From Acanthaster planci (taxonomy: Eukaryota > Echinodermata > Asteroidea > Valvatida > Acanthasteridae), in contig NW_019091418.1 of the NCBI RefSeq assembly GCF_001949145.1, positions 2,172,335 to 2,186,601 of the forward strand: a stretch of DNA of 14,267 nucleotides. The letters run 5' to 3'. The notes beneath the pieces were generated by a model. That model did not search any database. It was not told where the DNA came from and worked only from the letters and a program-made list of their open reading frames with translations. Numbering within the stretch: the first letter of the stretch is position 1; each line of letters begins with the position of its first letter. A program made the position numbers and the translations under genes. Shown here piece after piece: positions 1 to 8,851 of this stretch.

Positions 1-375
1 TTCGTTTTTTCGTATCTTCTCTTCCTACTACAACAAACACTTTCCTCTTACTGTCAAACTCACTGGCTCTCCCAATAACAGTCAACCGTGGATCAATCAG
101 TCTATTATTGACTCTTATAATTTAAACAATAGTCTGTCATGTCTGTCCAAAGGCTGTTCCCCATAAGCCCTGGCTTCCCTGAACAGCCTCCATACTCATT
201 AATTCCGTGATCTTCTGCTATTGTTTTCTCTTTTGTAAGTTGTTTTTTTTCATTACTCTGATCTCTGTGACTAATGTTTTTATTAATCAATCATGTACAG
301 TGTTATACAATGATACTACGGATTTCATGACTCTCCTGTGCTTTATCTCGCTCTCGTAACAGTATGGAAATAAAT
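1..375 (+). mobile_element. Probable 3' tail of a non-LTR retrotransposon
   Basis: No coding frame stands out here. The stretch ends with an AATAAA-containing segment (about 366-376) followed by a short TTGAA-type repeat at 378-390. A polyadenylation-like signal followed by a simple repeat is typical of LINE 3' ends. It abuts the gypsy pol fragment directly, which suggests insertion into or next to it. The assignment rests on this general look only; ordinary host 3' UTR sequence is an alternative. Confidence 0.3.
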
Positions 376-382
376 GTGAATT

Positions 383-824
383 GAATTGAAAGAGACTGTC
401 CACGAACGGTTGGTTGAGCGTTCTGCCAAACAGAAGAAGTACCATGACGACACCGGTGTGCATAAACTGCCCACACTGGTACCTGGACAGTCTGTCACAG
501 TTCGAGACCACCATTCCGGTAGGTGGACACCTGCAGTCGTTACAGACACTTGCTGGGAGCCTAGATCGTACATGGTTCAAACGCACGACGGCCAATCCCT
601 TCGCCGCAATAGAACACACATTCGCGATAATGAACCAAAGAAAAAAAACTTTCGTTTGCTGACCCCTCGTACAGACCCCTAAACCCCAACAGGAGATCAG
701 TAATCAGTCTACTCCAAACCAGTACCATGAAGGAGACAAGAACTTGTCAGACAACCCCAAAACTGTACCGTACCGTACCCGGAGTGGGCGTGTAGTTAAA
801 CCGCAGAGACTGATAGAGACATAG
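383..824 (+). pseudogene. pol: Ty3/gypsy-type pol polyprotein, C-terminal end (integrase C-terminal region)
   Basis: The open frame from about 383 to 682 reads like the tail of a Ty3/gypsy integrase: a basic helical stretch (ERSAKQKKYHDDTG), then LVPGQSVTVRD and WTPAVVTDTCWEPRSYMVQT, which match the small beta-barrel region after the catalytic core, then RRNRTHIRD. A one-base shift at the CCCC run near 677-681 moves the frame, and the protein-like reading continues to a TAG at 822-824 with a TRSGRVVKP-like ending common in these polyproteins. There is no start codon and no catalytic core: the upstream part is missing and replaced by the sequence before 375. This retroelement is distinct from the Polinton integrase at 9519. 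Confidence 0.75.
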
Positions 825-1259
825 AACTGTTTCACTCACGAAACGAGAGTCTAAACATTGACCAGTATATTATTGTTCATAAAGTTTTATTGGACATGTT
901 GTTCTATCAAACCCCATGTAGTATAGAGTCTTATTGGCTGAACCAGGAAGTCACGCTGCATGAAACATGCTAGTTTGCTTTTATATTCATGTTTTACTTT
1001 GGTTTACCCTAGATATTTAGATAACCAAGCATTTTTGAAACAGTTATGTTAAGTTACCAAGTTTAAATGTTCCTGAGGCGTTCATGCCTGCATAAAAGTT
1101 ACGCTGTCTTGTTGCATGCACATGATATTGTGGATTTGGATTAGAACCAAAAATAATCGTGTTAATGAATCAACTCATATTTCACTTACTGCTGAACATG
1201 CAATTACCTGTACTTTTTGTATGCATTTTCCACTTTTATTACCAACAGTGTATATTCTC
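825..1259. other. Non-coding stretch between gypsy pol and its presumed 3' LTR
   Basis: No protein-like frame is visible. By position it would be the untranslated region between pol stop and polypurine tract of the gypsy element. Nothing else recognisable. Confidence 0.3.
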
Positions 1260-1267
1260 AAAGGGGA
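1260..1267 (+). promoter_or_regulatory. Possible polypurine tract of the gypsy element
   Basis: AAAGGGGA immediately precedes TGTAATGAG at 1268, the arrangement expected for a plus-strand priming site followed by an LTR starting with TG. The matching 5' LTR is outside the window, so this cannot be confirmed here. Confidence 0.35.
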
Positions 1268-1742
1268 TGTAATGAGACTACGAATGACCTCTGACCTTTT
1301 CCTTCTGTATACCGTATTGTCAATGTCAGCCATGAACATGTAGCAGGAACAAAGCACATGCTGAGCGTCCGGACACTGTGCCAGTAGTAGTCACCTCCCC
1401 TTTTACCCTCTCTCCTCCTCTCTGCCGGGGTTTCCCACTTCACTCATCTTGACCTTTTGACCCCGGCGCACTTTTTTGTCAACAACTCGCGACGTGCACT
1501 GACCTGCACAGACCTCGCACAAACAACCTAGACCTCTGACCCCGTGGCTCTCAAACAAAGAAAAATGGGGTTTTCCTTCCACCAACCACAAGCTTTGAAC
1601 TCACGTCAGCGGAAACAACCCAGGCAATAGAAATTAAATAAACTCTCGACCCTCTCTTTTTAAAACCAGATGACTCTAATTTTAGCCACCCGATTTGAAT
1701 ACACTAAATTAGTCACTACTCACGCGGCTTGGTTAATTTTCT
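1268..1742. other. Possible LTR start, then unassigned left flank of the Polinton
   Basis: If 1268 is an LTR start, the LTR has no visible end in this stretch. The segment from about 1380 to 1620 is pyrimidine-rich and carries several GACC/GACCTCTGACC-type words (1279, 1452, 1501, 1530). The Polinton left terminus must lie here or close by, but no inverted copy of any part was seen near 11545, so a terminal inverted repeat cannot be claimed. Confidence 0.3.
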
Positions 1743-1926
1743 ATGGTTGCAAATCTCAAGAAGACTTACACAGGCAAAGCTCGACGTACAAAACCAAAGG
1801 CACCGTGTTTGTTTAGTGAGAAAGACCAAGACAGGCAAGCAAGTTTTTAAACCAAACGAGATAATTATTCCAAGTGATTTATGTTCAGTCTGAGAAATAA
1901 TCATTTTTAACCACGACCACCTTAAA
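1743..1926 (+). pseudogene. Small basic protein remnant, unknown
   Basis: From the ATG at 1743 the frame reads a lysine/arginine-rich N-terminus (about 25 residues, with KKTYTGKARRTKPK) and closes at 1849-1851. An overlapping frame continues with another basic block and a sequence ending near 1926. A short, very basic protein would suit nucleic-acid binding such as a core or condensing protein, but that is inference from charge alone. It precedes the acidic gene at 1949 by about 22 bases. It may equally be chance. Confidence 0.3.
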
Positions 1927-1948
1927 TAAACAAACTAGATATAAAACA

Positions 1949-2415
1949 ATGTCTAACCAAACCTACATTTATAACCGACGATCACGTACGTCTAAACGCC
2001 GAAAACTTTGACCCCAACGTCACTCAGTTGACTCAACTAATCTAATGTTAGCACCAGGAGAAGAACCAGAAGAAGAGGTTAGAAATAGGAGAACCTTTTG
2101 ATTTAGAACGAGCAAACAGAGAGTTACTAGATATGATGGAACCAGCTGGAAGAAGGTCAGGGCCTACTAGATTTACTAGAACCAGAACTGGTTGAAGAAC
2201 TAGAACTAGATTATGGGCCAGAACTAGAACTAGACGAAGAACCTAGACAAGAGAGTGGATTTGCACGTAAGTATGCAAGGAACGTTTTAGAAACCTGGGG
2301 CGATTTTATGACAGAGTAGAGACTTTAGATTTTTACCACTTGACTCAGTTACTCTTTTTGGGTTACTGTTTTTGTTTGTTTTTTTCTCGGTAAAACGATT
2401 AGTTCAAACAAATAG
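1949..2415 (+). pseudogene. Acidic protein with C-terminal membrane segment, unknown family
   Basis: The ATG at 1949 follows a TATAAAA-like stretch. Protein-like sequence runs through at least three frame switches: a basic start, then an acidic helix-forming part (LERANRELLDMMEP at about 2102-2143), then a strongly acidic block rich in Glu/Leu (LLEPELVEELELDYGPELEL at 2174-2233) and ETWGDFMTE, closed by TAG at 2317. A shifted frame continues into LTQLLFLGYCFCLFF, a likely transmembrane helix, ending at TAG 2413-2415. The acidic-ectodomain-plus-anchor layout resembles the other small anchored proteins of this element. No family recognised. Confidence 0.5.
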
Positions 2416-2432
2416 ACAGTATATAAACAACA

Positions 2433-2907
2433 ATGTCATACACAGAAATTTGCCACCTACTCGGTATAAAAGACTACCCGCTACCCCAGTCTCTTTCAAC
2501 CTCAAAACTAGAAAAACCTGTGAACACAAAATATTTTAAATGGACGGCGCTTTTGTATGCCGAGTTTGTGGACTAGTTATACGTCGTATTTACTATATAA
2601 CCCCCAGGGACGTTGGAGATAGGTATTGGAACCATTACGTTTGGAGGAAACCACCTCCACAAAAAAAAAACCAGATAAAACCTTTAGAGAACTTAACATT
2701 GAATGTGAAGAATCTGGCCGTGCTGAGTATTTGGTAAATCAGGTTTTAAACGGTAAGATATCTAGAGGAAGACCTTTGAGAGCTGTGTGTTATCAAGATG
2801 CAACCGGGGAGGAAGAGTCAACAGTAAAGGAGCTGTTTAAAATCTCAGACAAGTACTGGAACAACGCTCTGGAAAAACTAAACACGGCTAAACAGGACCC
2901 TTCTTAA
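2433..2907 (+). pseudogene. Unknown element protein of about 155 residues, broken
   Basis: The ATG at 2433 lies behind AGTATATAAACAACA, a TATA-like leader. The first frame (MSYTEICHLLGIKDYPL..., 47 codons) closes at TAG 2574-2576. A second frame from about 2575, with a further in-frame TAG at 2620, carries on to TAA at 2905-2907. Its last 93 codons are open and look like a soluble alpha/beta protein, with FRELNIECEESGRAEYLVN, RAVCYQDATGEEESTVKEL and a helical, charged C-terminus. I do not recognise the family. The next gene starts 30 bases on, after AAAATAAA. Confidence 0.55.
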
Positions 2908-2937
2908 AATATTTAGTTTATTTTACTTTAAAATAAA

Positions 2938-3286
2938 ATGGAGACTCACACTTTTTACTTGAGTCAAAATCCTCAGACGTTTAAATTGAAAAAGTCATCG
3001 ATAATTCAAAGGGTGATAAGCTAATCTTAGTTAAAACGTTTTATTTGAAAGAGGTTACACCTTGGAATCGGATCAACTTGCGTTTATTTATTGTCCCCTA
3101 TTGGACACCAACTATAATTTTTAAAATGGGCAATCGTTTGACCTGCTATAAGTGATTTCAACGAATCAATATTTTCGTAGTGATTTTGAAACGCCCAGGA
3201 AATTGCAACCGAGAAATATAGACGAGCTAACTTTTTACCTCAGATCAGACAATTGGGGACTGTTACTGAACGAAAACGGGGAGTAA
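2938..3286 (+). pseudogene. Unknown element protein of about 115 residues, broken
   Basis: The ATG at 2938 follows TTTAAAATAAA. The initial frame reads METHTFYLSQNPQTFKLKKS; from about 2995 a shifted frame reads KGDKLILVKTFYLKEVTPWN followed by hydrophobic beta-like strands (LRLFIVPYWTPTIIF), and a third frame ends in ELTFYLRSDNWGLLLNENGE before TAA at 3284-3286. The alternation of short hydrophobic and charged segments suggests a mainly beta protein, but no family is recognised. It sits in the plus-strand cluster 30 bases after one gene and 55 before the next. Confidence 0.5.
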
Positions 3287-3341
3287 TTATCGAGCTAAAT
3301 ATATTAGTGGCGACAATATAAAACGCGTATTTAATAAAAAG

Positions 3342-4523
3342 ATGACTACTAACATTTACCCGGATTTAACCGAACAATCAGAAACTAAAATTTACAGACT
3401 CAGAAAGATCGAAGAAATTAAATCACAAATTCAAAGAGAACGCGATGCACGCGAAGCTAGCTACAAAAATATTAAACGACTTCTAACCTCACTCGGTACG
3501 TGGAGTACAGAGTAGAAGCATATTGGGCGCGACCTAGGCAGCCGTCGGCATTCCCGCAATTTTAGGCGTCGTTACCGGACCCGTGGGACTAGTGATGGAA
3601 GGCATCGCTATCGGTGCGTTTGGTGCCTATGCGTTGCTGAAATACGCCACTCGCCGGTTAAATCATCAAACCAAAATCACGACGAAATCCGCGTACTTGA
3701 CGACGCTAACTAGCCGACGCTAAATTAAACACGATTAAGGAATACTATCACCATGTTACAATAGCACATGTTGTATTGCTACTTAAGTTCAATGCACGGA
3801 TTGACCTTCAACAGTAGAACTGCTTTCCAAGTAATGAGCCTCACTTAAGGAATGACTAGTTGAACCACTAGGCCCTTGGGGAGGAAAGCAGGGCTGGAGC
3901 GGATGGGTCATGAGGCAGCCCACTGGCCTTATAAGGAAAAGTCAGTGTTCATTAATTTGACTAACCCTACCCTCAAATCCAAATGAACCAAACATATTCA
4001 TGCACGCAGTATTAATATTCAAAGAATAGTAGCTAATACCTAATAAGGCAAGGAAACTTGTATGATGGATGAAAAATGGAATGTCCAGCAAATGTATAAA
4101 ATCCCTATGAGTTCTGGCAATTGAGCAGAGAGCCGCACATCGAGCCAGCAGAATAAACCACATCAACTACAGTACAACTTTGTCTCAAGTCATCCTCTTG
4201 TGTCTCACGCGATTGAAGACGGTGATATATCACAAGAGGAATTTGTGTTGATTTTGTTAGAGCTTAAGAATTTTTACGAAATTAAGGAACAGATCCGATC
4301 GAATACGTCTACCAGACTACAAGAAATCAAGTCGACGAGTAAAGAAGATTTGAACGTCAAGTAAACAAGAGAGCTACCGCGCTACCCAATGAACGCGCGG
4401 CCGTTTTAAAAAAAAGATCTCATGAGAAAACTTGGTGAATAAGTTTCACAAAGTCGGTTAAGTTTTGAAGATAAACCACCTGCTTATCAAGCGGTTCAAC
4501 CGACGGCGCCTCCTTTAAAATAA
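3342..4523 (+). pseudogene. Membrane-active type protein with PPxY/PTAP tail, interrupted by an insertion
   Basis: The ATG at 3342 opens a charged helix (IYRLRKIEEIKSQIQRERDA), closed by TAG at 3513. In a shifted frame from 3538 comes a glycine-rich hydrophobic segment (AVGIPAILGVVTGPVGLVM and IAIGAFGAYALL, 3541-3636), then a basic stretch to about 3740. The reading breaks for about 460 bp of unrelated DNA and resumes near 4197 with an acidic helix (HAIEDGDISQEEFVLILLEL), then a basic helix with a frame switch at about 4352 and a return by about 4415. The last part holds a TAA at 4440 and ends with KPPAYQAVQPTAPPLK (4473-4520) before TAA 4521-4523. Helix, membrane segment, helix, late-domain tail is the inferred order. 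The next ATG is 8 bases downstream. Family name unknown; adenovirus protein VI is only a functional analogy. Confidence 0.62.
3737..4196. mobile_element. Unrelated insertion inside the 3342-4523 gene
   Basis: Coding character stops shortly after 3737 and resumes near 4197 in a way that reads as two halves of one protein. The intervening DNA has no protein-like frame on either strand apart from a chance ORF. No terminal inverted repeats, poly(A) tail or clear target-site duplication could be seen, so the class is unknown; a SINE, a MITE or a filler at a repaired break are all possible. Edges are accurate to perhaps 15 bases. Confidence 0.5.
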
Positions 4524-4531
4524 AAATAAAG

Positions 4532-5660
4532 ATGTATAAAATAAATGCAAGCCAAAAGAACAACTCGTTTACCGCAAAGTTTCCAAATTTAACGCACACG
4601 TATAAATTACCGAAAGTCACCAAGGACGCAGCCGTCAACCGCTGGGTTACCGACCAATTTGATTTTATTAAAATCAGTTTAATTTTGGGGTCTATTGCGC
4701 AACGACGGCCTGCGGTGTGGGTTGTATTTTCCTGTCTGACCCCAATCCATACGTGCTGGCTTTATTTAATTTCCACGCATATTGTACCCTACGAAAAATA
4801 TTTTACGACTGCGTAATGCCCATTCCGAACGACGACGTATTTGACGATTTACACAATAATCACGATCATCGGAAGTCTTTTATACGGGTCGATTCAAACA
4901 AGTCGTTAAAACAAACTCGCGATACATTGTCAAACGGATTAGGAATTGCCTATTAGTACGACAACGGTTACGTACCTGTCCCTAATAAAAATTACGATGC
5001 ACACGATTTACACGTCACCAACGGCAAATACGCAGAATCTTATTTTATTCCTAAAAAGTCTAGGTTAACACCCGTGGGAATCACAAAGGTGAATGAATCT
5101 ATCCGCACTTACGTCTACGCGTTACGTGGGGCACAAGCACAGAAAAAGTCTAGCGTTTTGGCCACGTGCACCGGTTTAGACGCGCAACGGAAATTTATTA
5201 CGATACTAGAACCTTTAATTAATTCAGCCCCCGATCTCGAACAGTCGATTGACCAATACCAGGATTCTTTACAGTACGCAAAAACACCTTTAGACTTTGT
5301 AGTCGCCCCGGGGTAATATATTTGGTGCCCTCGGACATGGACTTACGCATCGGCACTTTTGAGGGTTACAACAGTAATTTACAAATCGCGACTGAAGACA
5401 TGACGACTGGTTACATATCGGGTTTGAATTTAAGACCAGAGGTTGAAGATGATTTTGCGGGTGAAGCAAATAGAAATAACCGACAATTTTACCAAATCCA
5501 AACTTTAAGTCAATTTACCAAATCCAAACGTTAAGCCAATTTTAAGTCCCGTTTCAGAACGTAAGCTTTTAGATGCGCACAACGACGAAAAACTGTCTTT
5601 TCCGTAGGAGCCATTGCCGTAAGTGTAATCGGTGTTATGTTGTTTAAAGTTTTGACTTAA
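4532..5660 (+). pseudogene. Conserved-looking element protein of about 375 residues with C-terminal anchor, unknown
   Basis: The ATG at 4532 lies 8 bases after the previous stop, behind two overlapping AATAAA words. Frame one gives about 55 residues (TYKLPKVTKDAAVNRWVTDQ); near 4690-4710 the reading moves one frame and continues to an in-frame TAG at 4954-4956, beyond which the same frame stays protein-like to 5316 (AESYFIPKKSRLTPVG; RTYVYALRGAQAQKKSSVLA). A shift at the CCCCGGGG run (5308-5315) leads to LRIGTFEGYNSNLQIATEDM and on to 5534, where a tandem duplication throws the frame again. A last shifted part ends with VGAIAVSVIGVMLFKVLT, a single membrane helix, and TAA at 5658-5660. Its size and site in the structural region suggest a virion or assembly protein; a minor capsid role is speculation. 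No family recognised. Confidence 0.65.
5484..5536 (+). repeat. 27/26-bp tandem duplication that breaks a gene
   Basis: The unit CAATTTTACCAAATCCAAAC... at 5484-5510 is repeated at 5511-5536 with one T missing and two substitutions. Because the added length is not a multiple of three, it moves the frame of the 4532-5660 gene and creates the stop at 5532-5534. A third partial start (CAATTTTAAG) follows. Confidence 0.85.
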
Positions 5661-5737
5661 ACGGTTTGATTTAAGGCGTAAATACCTCCTCAAATCTGAG
5701 AAGGGATTTATTTTTGTTTTGCCTATTTTAAATCCGT

Positions 5738-6990
5738 TTATATCTTCAGCACGTACGTCAAAATCAAAACACCGAGTTTCTTCAATACATTGGCCAAATT
5801 CCATAATTGACGCTTTATCCAATCGTTAATTCTACCTTTGGACGGAGGTACTGGCGTTGGTTTGGGTGCTGGTGGCGGTTCAGGTGCAGGCATCGGACTT
5901 ACACTAGGAGTTCCAACAGCTCTGACGCTAGCTACGATACTACCTACGATTGTACTCACGGCCAATCAAAAAGCCGTTAAAATACTTACGACCGTAACGC
6001 CTTGCTCCCGAAATAGAATTCTAATTCTCTCGCAAAGTGTTAAATCGGAATCCATCACAGCCGAAATCGTTTCTTTGATTCGATTTATTTGGCTCCTCAA
6101 TTGATAGGTATTTCTATTGATGACTTCTAATCTATTCTGTCTTTCGTCTCGTAAGTTATTTAATTGCTGTTGAAGTTCTTTACGTTCTCCTTCTGATGCT
6201 GCTTCTTCTAACTCGGCTTCGACTTTTGGAATTTTCGCGTCTAACTGATCTAATTTACCTTGATCTAAAATTGATTCTCCTTTTACCGTTTGGATTCATT
6301 TAAAGCGACGAGTTCTCTATAATTTAATCCGCTGTTTGAGCTTCTTGATCTTTAGTAAGTTCTCCTACGCTGTTACTGACTTGGTCGGCTATTTGGGGGA
6401 GCTCTTTCGTCTCAGTATTTTCAGGCTGAATAGATCCTAACTCTGAGTTAGCTTTTTCCAGTTTTCTTCCGTAATTTTTAAATCCTAATTTTTTCTAATA
6501 AAATCTTGAGCTGAGGTGATGTTTCCAACTCCAGTATAACCAGCAGCTTTAGCATTTTTTTGGGGGGGGTTAAACTCAAGATGCTTTGTTGTAATTAACA
6601 CAGCTGCCAGTGGCGATAGGTACTAGTGGCGTATTTATAACAAATCTCGCCAAGTAGGTGTCCCGTGGTTTGACTTATAATCGGATCGTCGTTTCAGTCC
6701 GTAGTCCTCTTCAGATTTCAAGTTTACGTTGAATTCTAAGAGATCGACTGGGGTAGCAATTCCGCGTAAACGTGCGTATAAGCTTAGAATCGCATGAACC
6801 AACGTTTTCACGATTTCTTTTCCAAATCTTTTGGGGTCAGGGCTTATAATTCTTTTACGGAATAATCTTTACCTAAATATTTTTTACTTTCGCCTGATGC
6901 AGCTATCGAGAAAAGTCTGTCTTTGACGCTTGGTTTTGATTCAGTTGATTCTGTTTTTGATTCGGCGAGGATACTTTTGATGTTTTCCAT
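5738..6990 (-). pseudogene. Coiled-coil protein with hydrophobic C-terminal region, broken
   Basis: The ATG at 6990-6988 begins MENIKSILAESKTESTESKP, a Ser/Glu/Lys-rich start. Stops and shifts follow near 6847, 6810, 6630-6640, 6495 and 6300-6450, including one at a T7G9 run (6552-6569). The best part reads upstream to downstream as an acidic coiled coil (LDQLDAKIPKVEAELEEAAS; ERKELQQQLNNLRDERQNRL; about 6290-6090), a segment LCERIRILFREQGVTVVSIL (about 6050-5990), one TGA at about 5975, a hydrophobic stretch, a Pro-rich linker (PAPEPPPAPKPTPVPPSKGR, 5890-5830) and an amphipathic helix DWIKRQLWNLANVLKKLGVL to TAA at 5738-5740. From memory, proteins of similar layout accompany such elements in cnidarians, without a known function. 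It converges on the plus-strand gene ending at 5660. Confidence 0.62.
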
Positions 6991-6992
6991 TC

Positions 6993-7003
6993 TAATATAT
7001 ACG
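6993..7003 (-). promoter_or_regulatory. Shared CGTATATATTA motif before the coiled-coil gene
   Basis: On the minus strand CGTATATATTA ends two bases before the ATG at 6990. The identical 11-mer stands five bases before the capsid start. A TATA- or initiator-like element for one gene class is the inference; chance in AT-rich DNA is possible. Confidence 0.35.
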
Positions 7004-7224
7004 TTTTAAAATAGTTAAAGGTGTGCTTTAGGCGTAGGTACTCAATTGTTATATAGCTCAGGTTGATCACTATATCTAATTGAATAAGTATTTGAACTAG
7101 CTTTAACATTGCTGTTATTTTGTTATAATTAAAGTAAAATTTGCTCAAGCCAGACTGCATTAGCCTAGCATGAGCAGAGGATAAGTAACTAACAGGTAAT
7201 TAACAACTAGTTAACATTAGCTTA

Positions 7225-7616
7225 CTAGTCGGTTGACTCGGGGACCATATTACATTTACGTATTAAGTTGCATCTCCGGCAGGCTAATACGCAATTCCAT
7301 TTCACGTGTCCAAAATCTGTGTGTAATCTTTCAATCGTCGTTTGATCGTGTCTCGGCTCGATATATTGCAATTTTACGTTGCAGTCATTGTAGTAACAAA
7401 ATTCATGAGCGTCAACCATTTCTTCTAGAAATTCCCCGCCAATGAATTTTTCGGGGGTGAATAAGTAAATACGTTTAAATAACGTGGGGCATATGATCAT
7501 AGCTTCAAACGCAAACCTATATTCAGTTTCCAAAAGATCCAAAATCCACTGAGTTTTACCCGAACCAGTTTACCGATAACCAAAGCGCAATGCGGACTTT
7601 TAAACATCTCGCTCAT
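7225..7616 (-). pseudogene. Packaging ATPase N-terminus joined to an HNH endonuclease-like domain
   Basis: The ATG at 7616-7614 begins MSEMFKSPHCALVIGK. A one-base loss near 7570 displaces the frame within what would be the P-loop (Walker A) of an FtsK/HerA-type genome-packaging ATPase; the main frame then reads LLETEYRFAFEAMIICPTL, fitting the helix and strand after the P-loop in that family. Instead of the expected Walker B and sensor regions, the same frame continues into an HNH-like module: CYYNDC, TIERLHTDFGHVKWNCVLAC and CRRCN, i.e. zinc-binding Cys pairs around the His/Asn signature. Stop TAG at 7225-7227. Total about 130 residues, far short of a full ATPase (roughly 200-250). Natural fusion or deletion joining two genes cannot be decided here. 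The capsid gene ends 16 bases upstream. Confidence 0.62.
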
Positions 7617-7632
7617 TTAATTTAAACTCGAT

Positions 7633-8846
7633 TTAATCAAGCAGACTTTTAAAAATCCCGTCCTCTACAGTCAATTGAGCGTCCATCACCAAAAATACGT
7701 ACATCATCAACGGACCCACAGTTTCAGCCTGTCGTTCCATCTGAATCGATATGTCTCCTTCGCCTCCCTGAGGCCTACCCGATCCATGAGCAGAGTTATC
7801 GTCGGAGCTCCTGAAATCTAACCACAGACCATACTGATTTTTCAAATATTCATCCATTTCAACCCCCGTTTAAGTGTTTCACCACTGCTCTCGCCGACTC
7901 GGTGTCTGAATCACCAAAATACTTATTAACTTCGTTCCAATGTTGATATTCAAAAAGTCCCTGCGAATAAAGTAGATTTAGTTTGCCTTCGACTGTGACC
8001 ACCGTTTTACTGATATGCAGGTTGTAAAACCTCTGCGGATTTTTAACGACTGGATCTTTGAACAAAATCAAAACGCCTTTCAAGCTCTTAATCGTTTGGT
8101 CGATGTTGATGTACCATAACGTGTCTGATTTATTAACCGCTTGTTTCTTCCAGGAGTGAATCCGGTCGAATAGGTAATACACGAGCCCTTTATGCTTTTG
8201 TCTCAAACTTTGCGCCAGGTCTCGATTAGTTACTACTTCATATTCCAAAGTCAAATCCGAAAATGCGTACTCTGCTGCCGTGTCTGTCGAGTTGACCACT
8301 TTATTGTGACCGTTAAAAGTCAACTCGTAAGTCAGAGGCTCTTTAAAACCAATAGTGGCGTATCTAATGGAATCGCGTATCGATTTTTGAAATTGTCGGC
8401 AATTGCTTCGTCTTTACCGTTGTTCAAAGTAGTATTAGCAACATCTGAGGCCAGCCTCAATTCTGCGAAGTTTTCTCGTTCTTAACCAAAGTACAACATG
8501 TTTTTTCGTCTTCGACAGAGGTAGCCAATTGTCCTTAAAGTTATGAAACACGTCCGCGTCTCGGTAACTGACAATTTTATTGCCCTGTAAGCTGACGTTG
8601 ATTTCTGAAACCACTTTGTTATAGCCGGCCGGCTATCATCTGTTGCTCCGTCAAGATCGAGTTTAAAATCCAGTTTCGCGGTACCAGGTACTTTTACGTC
8701 GTCTATGCCTAAAGCGGGGAATTTCACATTTAACGTGCGACCCGCGGCTATGGGTAATGGTTACTTCGCGTCTTTCGCCTTTGATCGTGCGAGGCACTCC
8801 GAGCCTGCGACTAGGGTTTATTTTTTTTCGTGTATTGATGCAGCAT
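7633..8846 (-). pseudogene. Major capsid protein (double jelly-roll type), near full length but frameshifted
   Basis: About 400 codons from ATG 8846-8844 to the stop at 7633. A slip at an A run near 8821-8829 moves the frame early. The N-terminal half holds FPALGIDDVKVPGTAKLDFK (8723-8664), another shift at about 8630, then DADVFHNFKDNW and a third reading to about 8345. The 8323-7859 part is open for 154 codons, with LTLEYEVVTNRDLAQSLRQK, SLKGVLILFKDP and FYNLHISKTVVTVEGKLNLL; a last shift leads to LKNQYGLWLDFRSSDDNSAH, GSGRPQGGEGDISIQMER and a final strand. This order of strand signatures, ending with the LDFRS...HGSGR...GG block, is what I know from Polinton/adintovirus capsid proteins that form the virion shell. 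No intact frame remains. Confidence 0.8.
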
Positions 8847-8851
8847 ATTCT

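Noticed and set aside
287-619. Minus-strand ORF of 110 codons and overlapping plus-strand frame at 414-662.
   Set aside because: They are shadows of the gypsy integrase C-terminal frame, with Cys/Arg-rich, low-sense translations.
1383-1391. AGTAGTAGT as the possible outer end of a Polinton terminal inverted repeat.
   Set aside because: Polinton ends often begin with AG, but no inverted copy exists near the right side and no target duplication was found, so it is only a three-unit simple repeat.
3942-4166. Minus-strand ORF of 74 codons in the insertion.
   Set aside because: No recognisable motif, length within chance for this composition; kept only as part of the insertion.
5505-5822. Minus-strand ORF of 105 codons.
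   Set aside because: It runs antisense over the end of the 4532-5660 gene and out of frame with the coiled-coil gene; composition is not protein-like.
6903-7160. Minus-strand ORF of 85 codons upstream of the coiled-coil gene.
   Set aside because: It overlaps the N-terminus of that gene in another frame; the rest is AT-rich Ile/Leu/Tyr translation. A small membrane protein is not excluded but unsupported.
8192-8485. Plus-strand ORF of 97 codons.
   Set aside because: Antisense shadow of the capsid gene, which has clear family signatures on the other strand.
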